Assembly (NCBI GenBank): GCA_910588775.1
Contig: CAJURH010000015.1
Coordinates: forward strand, 1 to 60,981
Length of the DNA stretch: 60,981 nt
Origin: an uncultured Lachnospiraceae bacterium
GTDB lineage: Bacteria > Bacillota > Clostridia > Lachnospirales > Lachnospiraceae
Direction: 5' to 3'
Shown here: in pieces, positions 15,374 to 24,264 of the stretch
Position numbering within the stretch: the first letter of the stretch is position 1
Layout: the number at the start of each line of letters is the position of its first letter
Position numbers and translations under genes: made by a program
Notes under the pieces: model-generated
Databases searched by the model: none
What the model was told of the DNA's origin: nothing
Seen by the model: the letters and a program-made list of their open reading frames with translations, nothing else

Positions 15374-16092
15374 AAAGAAGAGAGGTAATCGAGTGGGCGC
15401 TCCAGGCAATTTACCCCAGACGCTGCCCCATATGTCACGATATTGTAAAGCCCAGGGGGGAACTGGCCTGTCCCGCTTGCCGGGCAAAGATGCGTCCGGT
15501 GGAAGAACCCCGCTGCAAAAAATGCGGCAAACCGCTTGGTAAGGAAGAAGTGGAGCATTGCGCCGATTGCAGCAGGCGCAGTCATGTATTTGAGGAGGCG
15601 GCGGGGATATTCCTCTATGATAAAATCATGCGGGATTCGTTGATGAAATGCAAGTACGGGGGGCGTAAGGAATACCTGGACTTTTACAGCCAGGCCATGG
15701 CTCACTATGGAGAAAAATATCTACGCCGCTGGCGTCCTGGGGCTCTTGCGCCCATTCCCATGCACAAGTCCCGGATGCGTCAGAGAGGATTTAACCAGAG
15801 TGTTTGTTTGGCGCAGGCGGCAGGTCAGGCGTTTGGGATTCCGGTGTACGAGCATATGCTGGAGAAGGCCAAAAAGACCAGACCCCAGAAAGAGCTGGAG
15901 GAGAGACAGCGCAGGACGAACCTGAAAGGAGCGTTTACCACGGGCAAAGAGTTTAGGCCTCTAGCCAGCGTCGTTTTGGTGGATGACGTATACACTACGG
16001 GCAGCACCTTAGATGAGGCGGCAAAATGTCTGAAAAGGGCCGGCGTGGGGAAAGTCTATGCGTTAACGCTTTGTATAGGGAATGGATTTTAG
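15370..16092 (+). CDS. comFC: ComFC-family phosphoribosyltransferase-like protein
   Basis: 240 aa from ATG 15370, whose ATGA overlaps the recD2 stop. Seen: an N-terminal zinc-ribbon pair (CPIC, CPAC, CKKC and CADC within residues 18-70) and a C-terminal phosphoribosyltransferase fold with the PRPP loop VVLVDDVYTTGST near residue 205. ComFC homologues take part in DNA uptake or recombination; the ComFA helicase is not next to it, while the RecD2 helicase is. The frame is open upstream to 15253 inside recD2, but that extension has no support. Confidence 0.9.
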   Translation: MKRREVIEWALQAIYPRRCPICHDIVKPRGELACPACRAKMRPVEEPRCKKCGKPLGKEEVEHCADCSRRSHVFEEAAGIFLYDKIMRDSLMKCKYGGRKEYLDFYSQAMAHYGEKYLRRWRPGALAPIPMHKSRMRQRGFNQSVCLAQAAGQAFGIPVYEHMLEKAKKTRPQKELEERQRRTNLKGAFTTGKEFRPLASVVLVDDVYTTGSTLDEAAKCLKRAGVGKVYALTLCIGNGF

Positions 16093-16158
16093 AGTCTTTT
16101 CATCCCAAATGATATATGTTACAATGAATGAAACAGCGTTATTTGTAAGGAGCCGCAT

Positions 16159-16593
16159 ATGTTAAATGTAGAAAAAGTCAAAATTATGACAAAACTTGCC
16201 GCATATGAAAAGGGAGAAGGGAGAAGCTATCTTCCCATCAGCAAATATTATCGTACGGATTACATAGGGCTAGCCATGATTAAGAATTTTTTTCTCATAT
16301 CCATTGCGTATGCAGTTCTGGCTGCTCTGGTTTCTCTCTATTTTCTGGATGAGCTTCTGGAAAACATCCATAAGATGGACTTGGTGGGACTGGGCGTGAA
16401 AGTGATTATTGGATATATTGTCCTTCTGATCGCATATTCCGTTCTCGTGTATGTGATACAGACGGTAAAATACAGCAGGGCGAAAAAAAGCATAAAGAAT
16501 TATTATATGCAGCTTGGAAGGCTTACGAAAATTTATGCAAAGGAAGAAAAACGCGTCCAGAGTCGGAATGTTTTCAGGAGGGATAAGATATGA
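16159..16593 (+). CDS. Small two-helix membrane protein, unknown function
   Basis: 144 aa; ATG 16159 follows AAGGAG. Seen: a soluble N-terminus of about 37 residues, two membrane helices (about 40-65 and 78-103), and a basic C-terminal tail (YAKEEKRVQSRNVFRRDKI). The stop overlaps the next gene's start (ATGA), so the two are translated together. I recognise no family. The pair lies directly upstream of cdaA-cdaR, and a role in the cell envelope is a guess from location only. Confidence 0.75.
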   Translation: MLNVEKVKIMTKLAAYEKGEGRSYLPISKYYRTDYIGLAMIKNFFLISIAYAVLAALVSLYFLDELLENIHKMDLVGLGVKVIIGYIVLLIAYSVLVYVIQTVKYSRAKKSIKNYYMQLGRLTKIYAKEEKRVQSRNVFRRDKI

Positions 16594-17636
16594 CAGCATT
16601 GCTGGAGATGAAACAGAAGTTAAAAAACTTTTATGGGCAAAATGAGGGGTATCTTACGCCGATTTTTAAGTTTGCGCTGGCTTTCGGATATTTTTGGTGG
16701 ATACGGACCGAGCTTGGAATGATGGAGCGTCTGGCCAATCCTTTTGTGCTTATTATAACGGCCCTTCTCTGTTCAATTTTGCCAAGCAATGCGATTATGT
16801 GGATTGGCTTTCTCTTTATCCTGGGCCATTGCTATGCGGTGGGAGCCGCCGTGGCTGGATTCGTGGCGGCGCTGCTTCTTCTGATGGTCATTCTGGGGCT
16901 GCGCTTTAGCGGGAAATACAATCTCATATTCCCCCTGACGCCGCTGGGCGTCACATGCAAGCTCTCTGCGCTGGTACCCATCGGAAGTGGACTTCTTGGC
17001 AATCCAGTGGCCGCCGTGCCTGTGGGGTGCAGTGTGGTTTTTTATTACCTGATTGAATTCATCAAAGAACAGGAAGCCATTCTCAGAAGCGAGGATATGG
17101 AGATCCAGCGGGCGCTGAAGCTTCTGATGGATGGACTGGTGAAAAATCAGGATATGTGGATGTTTTTGATAACTTTTGTAGGGGTGCTGCTTCTGGTATA
17201 TCTGATACGTACCCGTTCTTTTGATTACGCATGGCGGGTGGCGATTATTGTGGGGGCTGTGGTCTATCTGTTTATGATGCTGGCCGGAGGGCTCTTTTTG
17301 GGGTTGGAAGTGGAAATGGTATTTCTGGCGGCGTCTACGATTCTGTCCGCCCTTATTGGGGTTGCGCTGGAATTTTTTGCATTTGGGGGAGATTATACCA
17401 GAACCGAACATCTGGAATATGAGGACGACGACTATTTCTACTATGTAAAGGCCGTTCCGAAAGTGTCTATCAGTACGTCCAAACGCAAAATAAAGAAAAT
17501 AAATGGGGTGTCGCAGAAAACTGGGGAAATTCCCAATTTGCAGGAGCAGGAACAGCCAATGCCCAGGCAGGCGGCTCCACAGGGCGCCCAAGTGGACTTC
17601 GAGAAAAAATTAGAGGAATCTTTAAAAGATTTGTGA
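16590..17636 (+). CDS. Polytopic membrane protein, unknown function
   Basis: 348 aa. Seen: about eight hydrophobic segments between residues 20 and 285, an interruption at about 158-190 (EQEAILRSEDMEIQRALKLL), and a soluble acidic-then-basic C-terminus from about 285 (YEDDDYFYYVKAVPKV, TSKRKIKKING). The cytoplasmic tail and tight coupling to the preceding two-helix protein suggest a complex. cdaA begins 28 nt later, so all four genes may share a transcript. No catalytic motif is evident and no family recognised. Confidence 0.75.
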   Translation: MTALLEMKQKLKNFYGQNEGYLTPIFKFALAFGYFWWIRTELGMMERLANPFVLIITALLCSILPSNAIMWIGFLFILGHCYAVGAAVAGFVAALLLLMVILGLRFSGKYNLIFPLTPLGVTCKLSALVPIGSGLLGNPVAAVPVGCSVVFYYLIEFIKEQEAILRSEDMEIQRALKLLMDGLVKNQDMWMFLITFVGVLLLVYLIRTRSFDYAWRVAIIVGAVVYLFMMLAGGLFLGLEVEMVFLAASTILSALIGVALEFFAFGGDYTRTEHLEYEDDDYFYYVKAVPKVSISTSKRKIKKINGVSQKTGEIPNLQEQEQPMPRQAAPQGAQVDFEKKLEESLKDL

Positions 17637-17664
17637 TTTTTAATAAGGTAAAGGAGCAAAGAAA

Positions 17665-18558
17665 TTGCCATTGAAGAATTGGGGAGAAATCTTTGAAAAT
17701 TACATATCTAAAATATCCATTCCAAAAGTCGGGGTTATTGACATTATAGAAATTTTATTAATCTCCTTTTTCGTCTATGAATTCATGGTTTGGGTGAAAA
17801 ACACCAGGGCATATACTTTGTTAAAAGGTATTCTGCTGGTTTTGATGTTCGTGTTTATTGCGTATATTTTCCGGATGAACACGATACTCTGGATTGTGGA
17901 GAAGTTGGCGGCGGTTTTGATTACGGCGCTGTTCGTAATCTTTCAGCCGGAGCTTCGCAGAATTCTGGAGCAGTTGGGGGAGAAAAACCTTGTGTCGTCT
18001 ATCTTTTCCTTTGACAGCAACCGGGGCGTGCAGGAGAGATTCACAGACCGGACAGTCAATGAAATGTGCAGAGCCAGTTTCAGCATGGGAGAAGTGAAGA
18101 CGGGCGCTTTGATCGTCATTGAGCAGAATGTGATTCTAACTGAGTATGAGAAGACGGGCATCGCTCTGGATTCCCTGGTGAGCAGCCAACTGCTCATCAA
18201 TATCTTCGAGCACAATACGCCTCTTCATGACGGCGCAGTCATCGTGCGGGGGAACCGTATTGTGGCGGCGACCTGTTACCTGCCTCTTTCAGATAACAGG
18301 GAATTGAGCAAACAGCTTGGCACCCGGCATCGTGCGGGGCTTGGCATCAGTGAGGTGAGCGATTCCCTGACAATCATTGTATCCGAGGAGACCGGCGATG
18401 TGTCTATGGCCCAGGGAGGAGCGCTGCGCAGGGGCGTCAGCAGGACGGAATTAAAAGAGGCCATATGCGCCGTTCAGAATAAGACCTATGTAAGCAACAG
18501 TAAATTCAGGCTATGGAAAAGGGGTAGAGGCCAAGATGAGAAAGACCCTGGCGAATAA
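17665..18558 (+). CDS. cdaA: Diadenylate cyclase CdaA
   Basis: Makes the second messenger c-di-AMP from two ATP. Start is TTG 17665 behind AAGGAGC. 297 aa. Seen: three membrane helices within residues 22-95 and a DisA_N catalytic domain with the DGA motif at 189-191 and RHRAG at 221-225, both needed for activity. The gene overlaps cdaR by 23 nt, the conserved cdaA-cdaR pair; glmM, the usual third gene, is not next in line and an HPr homologue follows instead. c-di-AMP controls potassium and turgor and affects beta-lactam tolerance in Firmicutes. Confidence 0.95.
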   Translation: MPLKNWGEIFENYISKISIPKVGVIDIIEILLISFFVYEFMVWVKNTRAYTLLKGILLVLMFVFIAYIFRMNTILWIVEKLAAVLITALFVIFQPELRRILEQLGEKNLVSSIFSFDSNRGVQERFTDRTVNEMCRASFSMGEVKTGALIVIEQNVILTEYEKTGIALDSLVSSQLLINIFEHNTPLHDGAVIVRGNRIVAATCYLPLSDNRELSKQLGTRHRAGLGISEVSDSLTIIVSEETGDVSMAQGGALRRGVSRTELKEAICAVQNKTYVSNSKFRLWKRGRGQDEKDPGE

Positions 18559-19819
18559 TATGCTTTTGAAAGTGGTTTCTGTGGTGGTGGCTTTTTTTGT
18601 GTGGCTTTTGGTGGTCAATGTGGATGACCCGATTATCACCAGCCAGATATCTGGAGTCATCGTTCAGGTGCAGAACGAGGCATATATAGAAAGCGGCGGG
18701 AAGATGAGCATGATCGAGGAGGGGCAGAACGTGGTCACTGTGGAAGTCACAGGGAAGCGTTCCATTGTGGATGGTCTGTCCGCGGAGGATTTGGTCGCGA
18801 CGGCGGATCTGAAACAGATTGTAAATATGAATACCGATCCGATTATGGTTCCCATTGCCGTGAACTGCAGTAAGCTGAAATCTGCGGATCTGGTGCCAAA
18901 TCCCAGAAACTTAAGTGTGGATATAGACGAGATTATGACACAGGAATACATTGTCACGGTTGCTTCCGGGGAAGGCCAGCCAGCCAAAGGCTACGAGATC
19001 GGCGCCTTAAGCGCCAGTCCGGATAAAATCAAGATTACGGGCCCCCAGTCCCTGGTGCGCAAGATCGATAAGGTGGTGGCCACGGTGGATGCCACCAATC
19101 TCCAGGAAGACGCCGTCAAACAGGTGGGGTTGAAAATCATCGACCGGAATCAGGTTGAGTTTTCGGAGAGCGAGATGAATTATCTGAAGTATGACACCAG
19201 CGTGCCAGAAGTGAATGTCTCTGTGGATCTGTGGACCGTTCGCAATGACATAGCCATCAAAGGCGGCTATGTGGGTCAGGTGGCGGATGGCTATAAAGTG
19301 GATAAAATTACATTTACGCCAGGACACATCAGCGTGGCTGGAAAGGATGAGGCGCTGGAAGCGTTGGCAGCGGCCGGAAACAGCATTCAGGTGCCTGACG
19401 AAACCATTGACGTTACCGGGAAGAGTGCGGATTTCGAGGTGAAGGTCAACATAGAGCAGTTGCTCCCGGAAGACATGAAACTGACTAAGAATACCAGCGA
19501 CACGGTGATAGCGGCGGTGAACATTCTGCCCCAGGACAGCAGGGAATACAGCATTCCAACCACCAGCATCACAGGTGAGAATGTCCCGGGGGGACTGCAA
19601 CTTGTCTACGAAATAGAGAAAGTCCAGATCCGCATTCGGGAAAACGGAGCGGAGCTGGATCAGTTGAAAGAAAGCGATATCAAAGCCAGCGTGGATCTCA
19701 CCGGAAAAACCGAGGGCAGCTATCAAGTTCCTGTAAAGATTGAGCTGCCCACGGGATACGCGCTGGTGGAACATCCAAGCACAACCGTAAAACTTGTGGA
19801 GCCAGTGGAAGGCGATTGA
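18536..19819 (+). CDS. cdaR: CdaR, YbbR-domain regulator of CdaA
   Basis: 427 aa membrane-anchored protein. Seen: one N-terminal membrane helix (LLKVVSVVVAFFVWLLVVNV) and about four extracytoplasmic YbbR repeats, recognisable by recurring segments such as VVTVEVTGKRSIVDGL and DKIKITGPQSLVRKID. The family binds CdaA and tunes its cyclase activity. It starts 23 nt inside cdaA, which implies coupled translation. Confidence 0.92.
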   Translation: MRKTLANNMLLKVVSVVVAFFVWLLVVNVDDPIITSQISGVIVQVQNEAYIESGGKMSMIEEGQNVVTVEVTGKRSIVDGLSAEDLVATADLKQIVNMNTDPIMVPIAVNCSKLKSADLVPNPRNLSVDIDEIMTQEYIVTVASGEGQPAKGYEIGALSASPDKIKITGPQSLVRKIDKVVATVDATNLQEDAVKQVGLKIIDRNQVEFSESEMNYLKYDTSVPEVNVSVDLWTVRNDIAIKGGYVGQVADGYKVDKITFTPGHISVAGKDEALEALAAAGNSIQVPDETIDVTGKSADFEVKVNIEQLLPEDMKLTKNTSDTVIAAVNILPQDSREYSIPTTSITGENVPGGLQLVYEIEKVQIRIRENGAELDQLKESDIKASVDLTGKTEGSYQVPVKIELPTGYALVEHPSTTVKLVEPVEGD

Positions 19820-19841
19820 GTGAAAACGAGGATAAAGAGGA

Positions 19842-20105
19842 ATGGTAAGAAAAAAAGTGCGTATAAAAAACCCCACGGGAATGCATTTACGTCCGGCTGG
19901 AATTTTCTGCAAAGAAGCCATGAAATATCAGTGTTCGATTACCTTTGAATTCCGCAATGGTACATACAATGCAAAAAGTGTGCTGGGCATATTGGGGGCC
20001 TGCGTAAAATGTGGGGATGAAATTGAGTTGATTTGTAAAGGTGAAGATGAAAAACAGGCTTTAGCCGCGCTTACGGAAGAGATTGAGAGCGGTTTGGGCG
20101 AATAA
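19842..20105 (+). CDS. HPr-family phosphocarrier protein
   Basis: 87 aa, the normal HPr length. Seen: the phosphorylatable His15 within GMHLRPAG, and Ser46 within NAKSVLGILG, so both the PTS site and the HPr-kinase site are present. The usual Ala after His15 is Leu. It follows cdaR by 22 nt with no other PTS gene near, so it may be a regulatory paralogue (Crh-like in role, though Crh lacks the His) or the general HPr. No terminator is obvious after it. Confidence 0.85.
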   Translation: MVRKKVRIKNPTGMHLRPAGIFCKEAMKYQCSITFEFRNGTYNAKSVLGILGACVKCGDEIELICKGEDEKQALAALTEEIESGLGE

Positions 20106-20131
20106 ACAAAGGCTCTCTGGCGCGGTTTGGC

Positions 20132-20161
20132 TTGACAAAAGATGGGGTTTAGGGATACAAT
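20132..20161 (+). promoter_or_regulatory. Promoter of the L,D-transpeptidase gene
   Basis: TTGACA (20132-20137), 18-nt spacer, TACAAT (20156-20161), 54 nt before the TTG start. Confidence 0.6.
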
Positions 20162-20214
20162 AAGAAACATAAATGTAACTTTTTTGTAATTTTTTGTAAA
20201 AAGGAGGAAAAAAA

Positions 20215-22467
20215 TTGAAGGTAAAGAGCAAAGAACTGTTGGCCTGTGCGTTGGCTGTCTGTATGGCTTTGTCAGGAGCTGCGCCGGTTGGTGCGGTTTC
20301 CAACGACGAAGCGATCTTGGAGCAGCAGAATGCTGAAGAATCCATTTCACAGGGGGAGGCCATCGCGCCGCCTACAGAATCGGATAATGCTCTGGAAGAC
20401 GAAAAACCTGTCGTATCTGAGAATGTGGAGACTCCGGCCGCTGAAGATACATATCAGGAAGAAATGCAGGAGCCGGTGGTTGTGGTGGAAGATTCCACAT
20501 CTGTTTCTGAAAACGTGGAAGACCCAGTGGAAGAGGAGCAGGCGACTGTTTCGGACAACGAAGGGCCCGCAGAGACGGAAGAAGTGGACGATACATATTG
20601 GGAAGAACTGAATGGTTACTGGAAACTGAAAAAACCAGGAAGCAGTGAATATTATCAGGAAAAGGACGGCCTGGTTCGGGTGAGATTGTCCGGCGGCGGT
20701 TACGGTTATTATATATTTGATGCAAATGGAAATATGCAGACGGGCATTCACAAAGTCAGCGTAAATGTTCCGGTATCCGGGACTTATTACTTCCTGGATG
20801 AGAAAGACTTTGTGAGTGAAGAGGGTTCCACGCCGCGGGATTCCAGATTAGGTCAGATGGTGATGGAGGCTGGATGGCAGTATGCGTCAGCGGAAGATAG
20901 ATGGCTGTATCTAAAAGATGGCGGTATGTGGGACGCGTCCAAAATTGGTATGCAGAAAATTGACCAAAAGACATATTATTTGGACAAAACTGGAAAAATT
21001 CAGAAAAACGTGCAGAAGAAAGTGGACGGCAGCTATTATTACTTTGGCGCCAACGGCGCGATGGTTGCGAACTGTTTTCAGACAATCAATAACAAACAGT
21101 ATTTCTTTGAGGCTAGCGGCAAGCGTTTTGAAAAAACAGATTGGCAGAAAATAAGCGGGAACTGGTATTATTTCCATAAAAACCATTATCGGGTGCTTCG
21201 GACCAAGTGGTGGGAGATAAAAGAAAACGGTAAAAAGAATTGGTATTATTTTGACTCCAAGACAGGGGCCATGTATAAGAATAAACTATTTACCGCAGAT
21301 GGCTATAAGTATTATGTGGACTCTGCAGGTCGCATGGTTACTGGTCTGAAGAAAGTGAGCGGTAAGTATTACTATTTCCGTCCCCAGAATGCGGGAAAAA
21401 CCCCTGCGGGATCAGCCATCAAAGGCTGGAAGAAGATTGGCAAAAACTGGTACTATTTTAAGTCCAGTTGTCAAGCGGAAGCCAGACAGTTGGCCAAAAT
21501 ATCCGGGAAATACTATTCTTTCACCGCAACGGGCAAGATGTATAAAGGCGGTCTGAAAAAAATCAATGGAAAATATTATTTATTCCAGAAACAGACAGGC
21601 AAGAAGAGAAATGGCTTCGCATGTCCTAAAGGATGGGTGAAGAGCGGCAAGAAATGGTACTATGCATCTGCCAAAGGCTATCTGCGCACCAATACGTGGA
21701 TCAAATACAAAGGTTCTCTCTATTACATGGGGAAAAACGGCGTGATGGCCACCAATAAATGGATGCAAAAAGACGGCAGATGGGGCTACATCAATGGGGA
21801 CGGCGTTTTCTCACAGAGATGGATTAAGTCCAATGGAAAGTGGAAGTATGCCAAAGACAACGGAAAATTTGCCAAAGGCTGGACTTATATTGTGCAGAAT
21901 GGAACCCGGTATAAGTATTTCTTCAACAACAAAGGATATTTGGTGCAGGATGTGCGGGGACGGGTTTCCGGTCCTTATACGCTAAGAGTGGACCGCAGAA
22001 GGAACCAGATTACCGTCTATGCCAGAGATACTGACGGGCAGTATAATATACCAGTAGTGGCTATGCCCTGCTCTGTAGGACTTCCGGCCACGCCAACGCC
22101 TACAGGCACATTCCGGGGTTCCCGCGCAGGACGCTGGCAGCTCCTTATGGGACCCACCTGGGGACAGTACGCTACCCTTGTGAGTGAACCCAACGGCATC
22201 TTTATCCATTCCGTATCCGGAGCTGTGGCCAATCCATATAGCCTGCCGGCAAACGAGTGGAACAAACTGGGCCGCGAGGCAGCTTCACACGGCTGTATCC
22301 GGGTAGCGGTTATAGACGCCAAATGGATTTATGACAACTGCAACGGCGCGACCATAGAAGTACGGGATTACGATTATGCTGGACCGTTTGATCACAAAGC
22401 GTATCGCCAGATTACAGCGGCTTATAATTGGGATCCAACCGATCCAGCGGCAAGAGGATATTTATAG
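20215..22467 (+). CDS. Secreted L,D-transpeptidase with cell-wall-binding repeats
   Basis: 750 aa from TTG 20215 behind AAAAGGAGG. Seen: a signal peptide (about 1-28, ending GAAPVGAVS), an acidic low-complexity stretch (about 30-130, rich in E, V and P), at least ten aromatic cell-wall/choline-binding-type repeats of about 20 residues (pattern GKYYYF...G.M..G) from about 135 to 590, and a YkuD catalytic domain at the C-terminus with SHGCIRV and catalytic Cys694. The domain forms 3-3 cross-links or attaches proteins to peptidoglycan. The repeats would hold it on the wall surface. A terminator follows at once, so it is monocistronic. Confidence 0.92.
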   Translation: MKVKSKELLACALAVCMALSGAAPVGAVSNDEAILEQQNAEESISQGEAIAPPTESDNALEDEKPVVSENVETPAAEDTYQEEMQEPVVVVEDSTSVSENVEDPVEEEQATVSDNEGPAETEEVDDTYWEELNGYWKLKKPGSSEYYQEKDGLVRVRLSGGGYGYYIFDANGNMQTGIHKVSVNVPVSGTYYFLDEKDFVSEEGSTPRDSRLGQMVMEAGWQYASAEDRWLYLKDGGMWDASKIGMQKIDQKTYYLDKTGKIQKNVQKKVDGSYYYFGANGAMVANCFQTINNKQYFFEASGKRFEKTDWQKISGNWYYFHKNHYRVLRTKWWEIKENGKKNWYYFDSKTGAMYKNKLFTADGYKYYVDSAGRMVTGLKKVSGKYYYFRPQNAGKTPAGSAIKGWKKIGKNWYYFKSSCQAEARQLAKISGKYYSFTATGKMYKGGLKKINGKYYLFQKQTGKKRNGFACPKGWVKSGKKWYYASAKGYLRTNTWIKYKGSLYYMGKNGVMATNKWMQKDGRWGYINGDGVFSQRWIKSNGKWKYAKDNGKFAKGWTYIVQNGTRYKYFFNNKGYLVQDVRGRVSGPYTLRVDRRRNQITVYARDTDGQYNIPVVAMPCSVGLPATPTPTGTFRGSRAGRWQLLMGPTWGQYATLVSEPNGIFIHSVSGAVANPYSLPANEWNKLGREAASHGCIRVAVIDAKWIYDNCNGATIEVRDYDYAGPFDHKAYRQITAAYNWDPTDPAARGYL

Positions 22468-22474
22468 AAAGCGG

Positions 22475-22506
22475 AGGCTGCCCTTTGAGAAGGGCGGCCT
22501 TCTTTT
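22475..22506 (+). terminator. Intrinsic terminator after L,D-transpeptidase gene
   Basis: GGCTGCCCTT/AAGGGCGGCC stem (22476-22485 and 22490-22499) with TGAG loop and one mismatch, followed by TTCTTTT. Confidence 0.85.
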
Positions 22507-22602
22507 GCCCGAAACATATCCAACTGTCTATGGTATTTTCCAGCAGTCCGTGGTATACTTATAGGGCTAGGAGTAGGCGACATTAGAAACAGGAGAAAAT
22601 CA

Positions 22603-23034
22603 ATGCAGAACTACAGCGATATGATCAGTTTTGTCTATTCGGACAATGGAACTTATTTTTTCCAGAAACTGTATCAAGAAGTGGATCAAATGCGGTCTAA
22701 GGGGGTTCCCATAGAGAGCGGCCATTTTATTGAAGAGCTGAATATGACACTCTCAGAAGCCCTGGCCTTAGCTGTTTCCGCTACTTTTGCCATCCAGGAT
22801 GAGTTTGTGAAAGAAGATCATCACAAAGAGTACGATGCCTGGAGAGAGAAACACCCACGGGAAGACATGGATTATCAGACCTGGATTAGCAAATCCTTGG
22901 TTTACCAACTGGGTGAATTGAAGCTGACAGACATCAATGCAGCGTTTAGTGGCATGGATGTGTCTGAAAAAGAGGACAAGCCTGCGGAGAAAAAGAAAAA
23001 GAGGAAAAGAAAGGGCTTTCTGGGGAAATATTGA
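22603..23034 (+). CDS. Small soluble protein of unknown function
   Basis: 143 aa; ATG 22603 follows AGGAG. Seen: no signal peptide or membrane helix, a mainly helical body (LYQEVDQMRSKGVPIESGHF, MTLSEALALAVSATFAIQDEF) and a strongly basic C-terminal tail (KKKKRKRKGFLGKY) that could touch nucleic acid or membrane. I recognise no family. It lies between the transpeptidase and the cobalamin operon; the operon promoter's -35 overlaps its stop codon, so it is probably a separate unit. Confidence 0.75.
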   Translation: MQNYSDMISFVYSDNGTYFFQKLYQEVDQMRSKGVPIESGHFIEELNMTLSEALALAVSATFAIQDEFVKEDHHKEYDAWREKHPREDMDYQTWISKSLVYQLGELKLTDINAAFSGMDVSEKEDKPAEKKKKRKRKGFLGKY

Positions 23035-23059
23035 CTTTTACAGTCCATAATTATATAAT
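23031..23059 (+). promoter_or_regulatory. Promoter of the cobalamin biosynthesis operon
   Basis: TTGACT (23031-23036), 17-nt spacer, TATAAT (23054-23059). The leader to the GTG of cbiD is only about 50 nt and has no room for a cobalamin riboswitch, unlike the cbiM operon. Confidence 0.75.
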
Positions 23060-23116
23060 GAATCCAGTGAAAAAAGACAATATTTTCATACAAATCAGCG
23101 AAAAGGGAGGTAACTG

Positions 23117-24253
23117 GTGAGCCTGCAGACGGAAGATAAATATGTGATAAAAAATAATAAGAAACTGCGCAGAGGTTACACAACAGGCTCTTGCGCGGCG
23201 GCCGCGGCCAAAGGGGCGGCCATGATGCTCCTGGGGGGCGATTCGGTGGAAACGGTGGATCTGATGACCCCCAGAGGCATCCCTTTGAAACTTTCTCTAG
23301 AAAATATTCGCCGTGAGGGAGACCGTGCATCCTGCGGCGTGGTGAAAGACGGAGGAGACGACCCAGACGCCACCCATGGTTTGCTGATTTGCGCCCAGGT
23401 ATCCAAAAGCGCTCAGCCAGGGATTCACATTGATGGCGGTCAGGGCGTGGGCCGGGTGACTGTGCCAGGACTGGATCAGCCGCCAGGCGCTGCAGCCATC
23501 AACCATGTGCCCAGAGAGATGATTGTACGGGAAGTGCAGGGGATTTGCCGTCAATATGGCTACGAGGGAGGCATACAGGTTCTGGTGACAGTTCCGTCTG
23601 GCGTGGAGACAGCCAAAAAGACCTTTAATCCCCGTCTAGGCATTGAAGGTGGAATTTCCATACTGGGAACTACAGGCATCGTGGAACCCATGAGCGAGCA
23701 GGCATTGGTGAAAAGCATTGAAGTGGAAATGAATGTGCGCATCGCCCAGGGCGGGCAGGCGCTCTTAGTGACTCCAGGAAATTATGGAGAGGCTTTTCTA
23801 AAAGAACACATGTCTCTGCCATTTGAGAAAAACATGAAATGCAGCAATTATATTGGAGAAACCATAGATTTGGCGGTAGAAAAGGGCGTGCAGGGCATCC
23901 TGTTTGTGGGACACATCGGCAAGCTGATAAAAGTGGCCGGAGGCATTATGAACACCCATTCCCACTGTGCGGACAGTCGGTGTGAAATCATGGCGGCCAA
24001 CGCTCTTAGGGCGGGAATTTCCCGGGAAGGCGCCCTGGCTATTTTGCAGACGAAGACCACCGATGAAGCGCTGGACATTCTGGACAGCGAGCAAGTGTTG
24101 GAGCCGACTATGGAGCGGATAGCGGATAAGATCCAATTTTATCTGGAGCATCGCTCGTATAGCCAGATAGAATTGGGCGCTGTGTTTTTTTCCAGCGCCC
24201 GGGGCTATCTGGGAGAGACGAGAAATGCCAGAGAACTTATGAAAAAGATATAA
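23117..24253 (+). CDS. cbiD: Cobalt-precorrin-5B C1-methyltransferase CbiD
   Basis: Methylates C1 of cobalt-precorrin-5B in the anaerobic corrin pathway. 378 aa from GTG 23117 behind GGGAGG. Seen: the family's N-terminal RRGYTTGSCAAAAAK, GGDDPDATHG, the segment NPRLGIEGGISILGTTG, and C-terminal HSHCADSRCEI. CbiD is specific to the cobalt-first (anaerobic) route. It is the first gene of an eleven-gene operon on the plus strand. Confidence 0.95.
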   Translation: MSLQTEDKYVIKNNKKLRRGYTTGSCAAAAAKGAAMMLLGGDSVETVDLMTPRGIPLKLSLENIRREGDRASCGVVKDGGDDPDATHGLLICAQVSKSAQPGIHIDGGQGVGRVTVPGLDQPPGAAAINHVPREMIVREVQGICRQYGYEGGIQVLVTVPSGVETAKKTFNPRLGIEGGISILGTTGIVEPMSEQALVKSIEVEMNVRIAQGGQALLVTPGNYGEAFLKEHMSLPFEKNMKCSNYIGETIDLAVEKGVQGILFVGHIGKLIKVAGGIMNTHSHCADSRCEIMAANALRAGISREGALAILQTKTTDEALDILDSEQVLEPTMERIADKIQFYLEHRSYSQIELGAVFFSSARGYLGETRNARELMKKI

Positions 24254-24264
24254 GGAGAACACAC

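Noticed and set aside
19007..19921. 304-codon minus-strand frame over cdaR
   Set aside because: Shadow of the well-supported cdaR gene; similar long antisense frames over recD2, the membrane protein at 16590 and the DUF4179 gene were rejected for the same reason.
23035..23116. Cobalamin riboswitch before cbiD
   Set aside because: The leader is about 50 nt after the -10 box and contains no B12 box.
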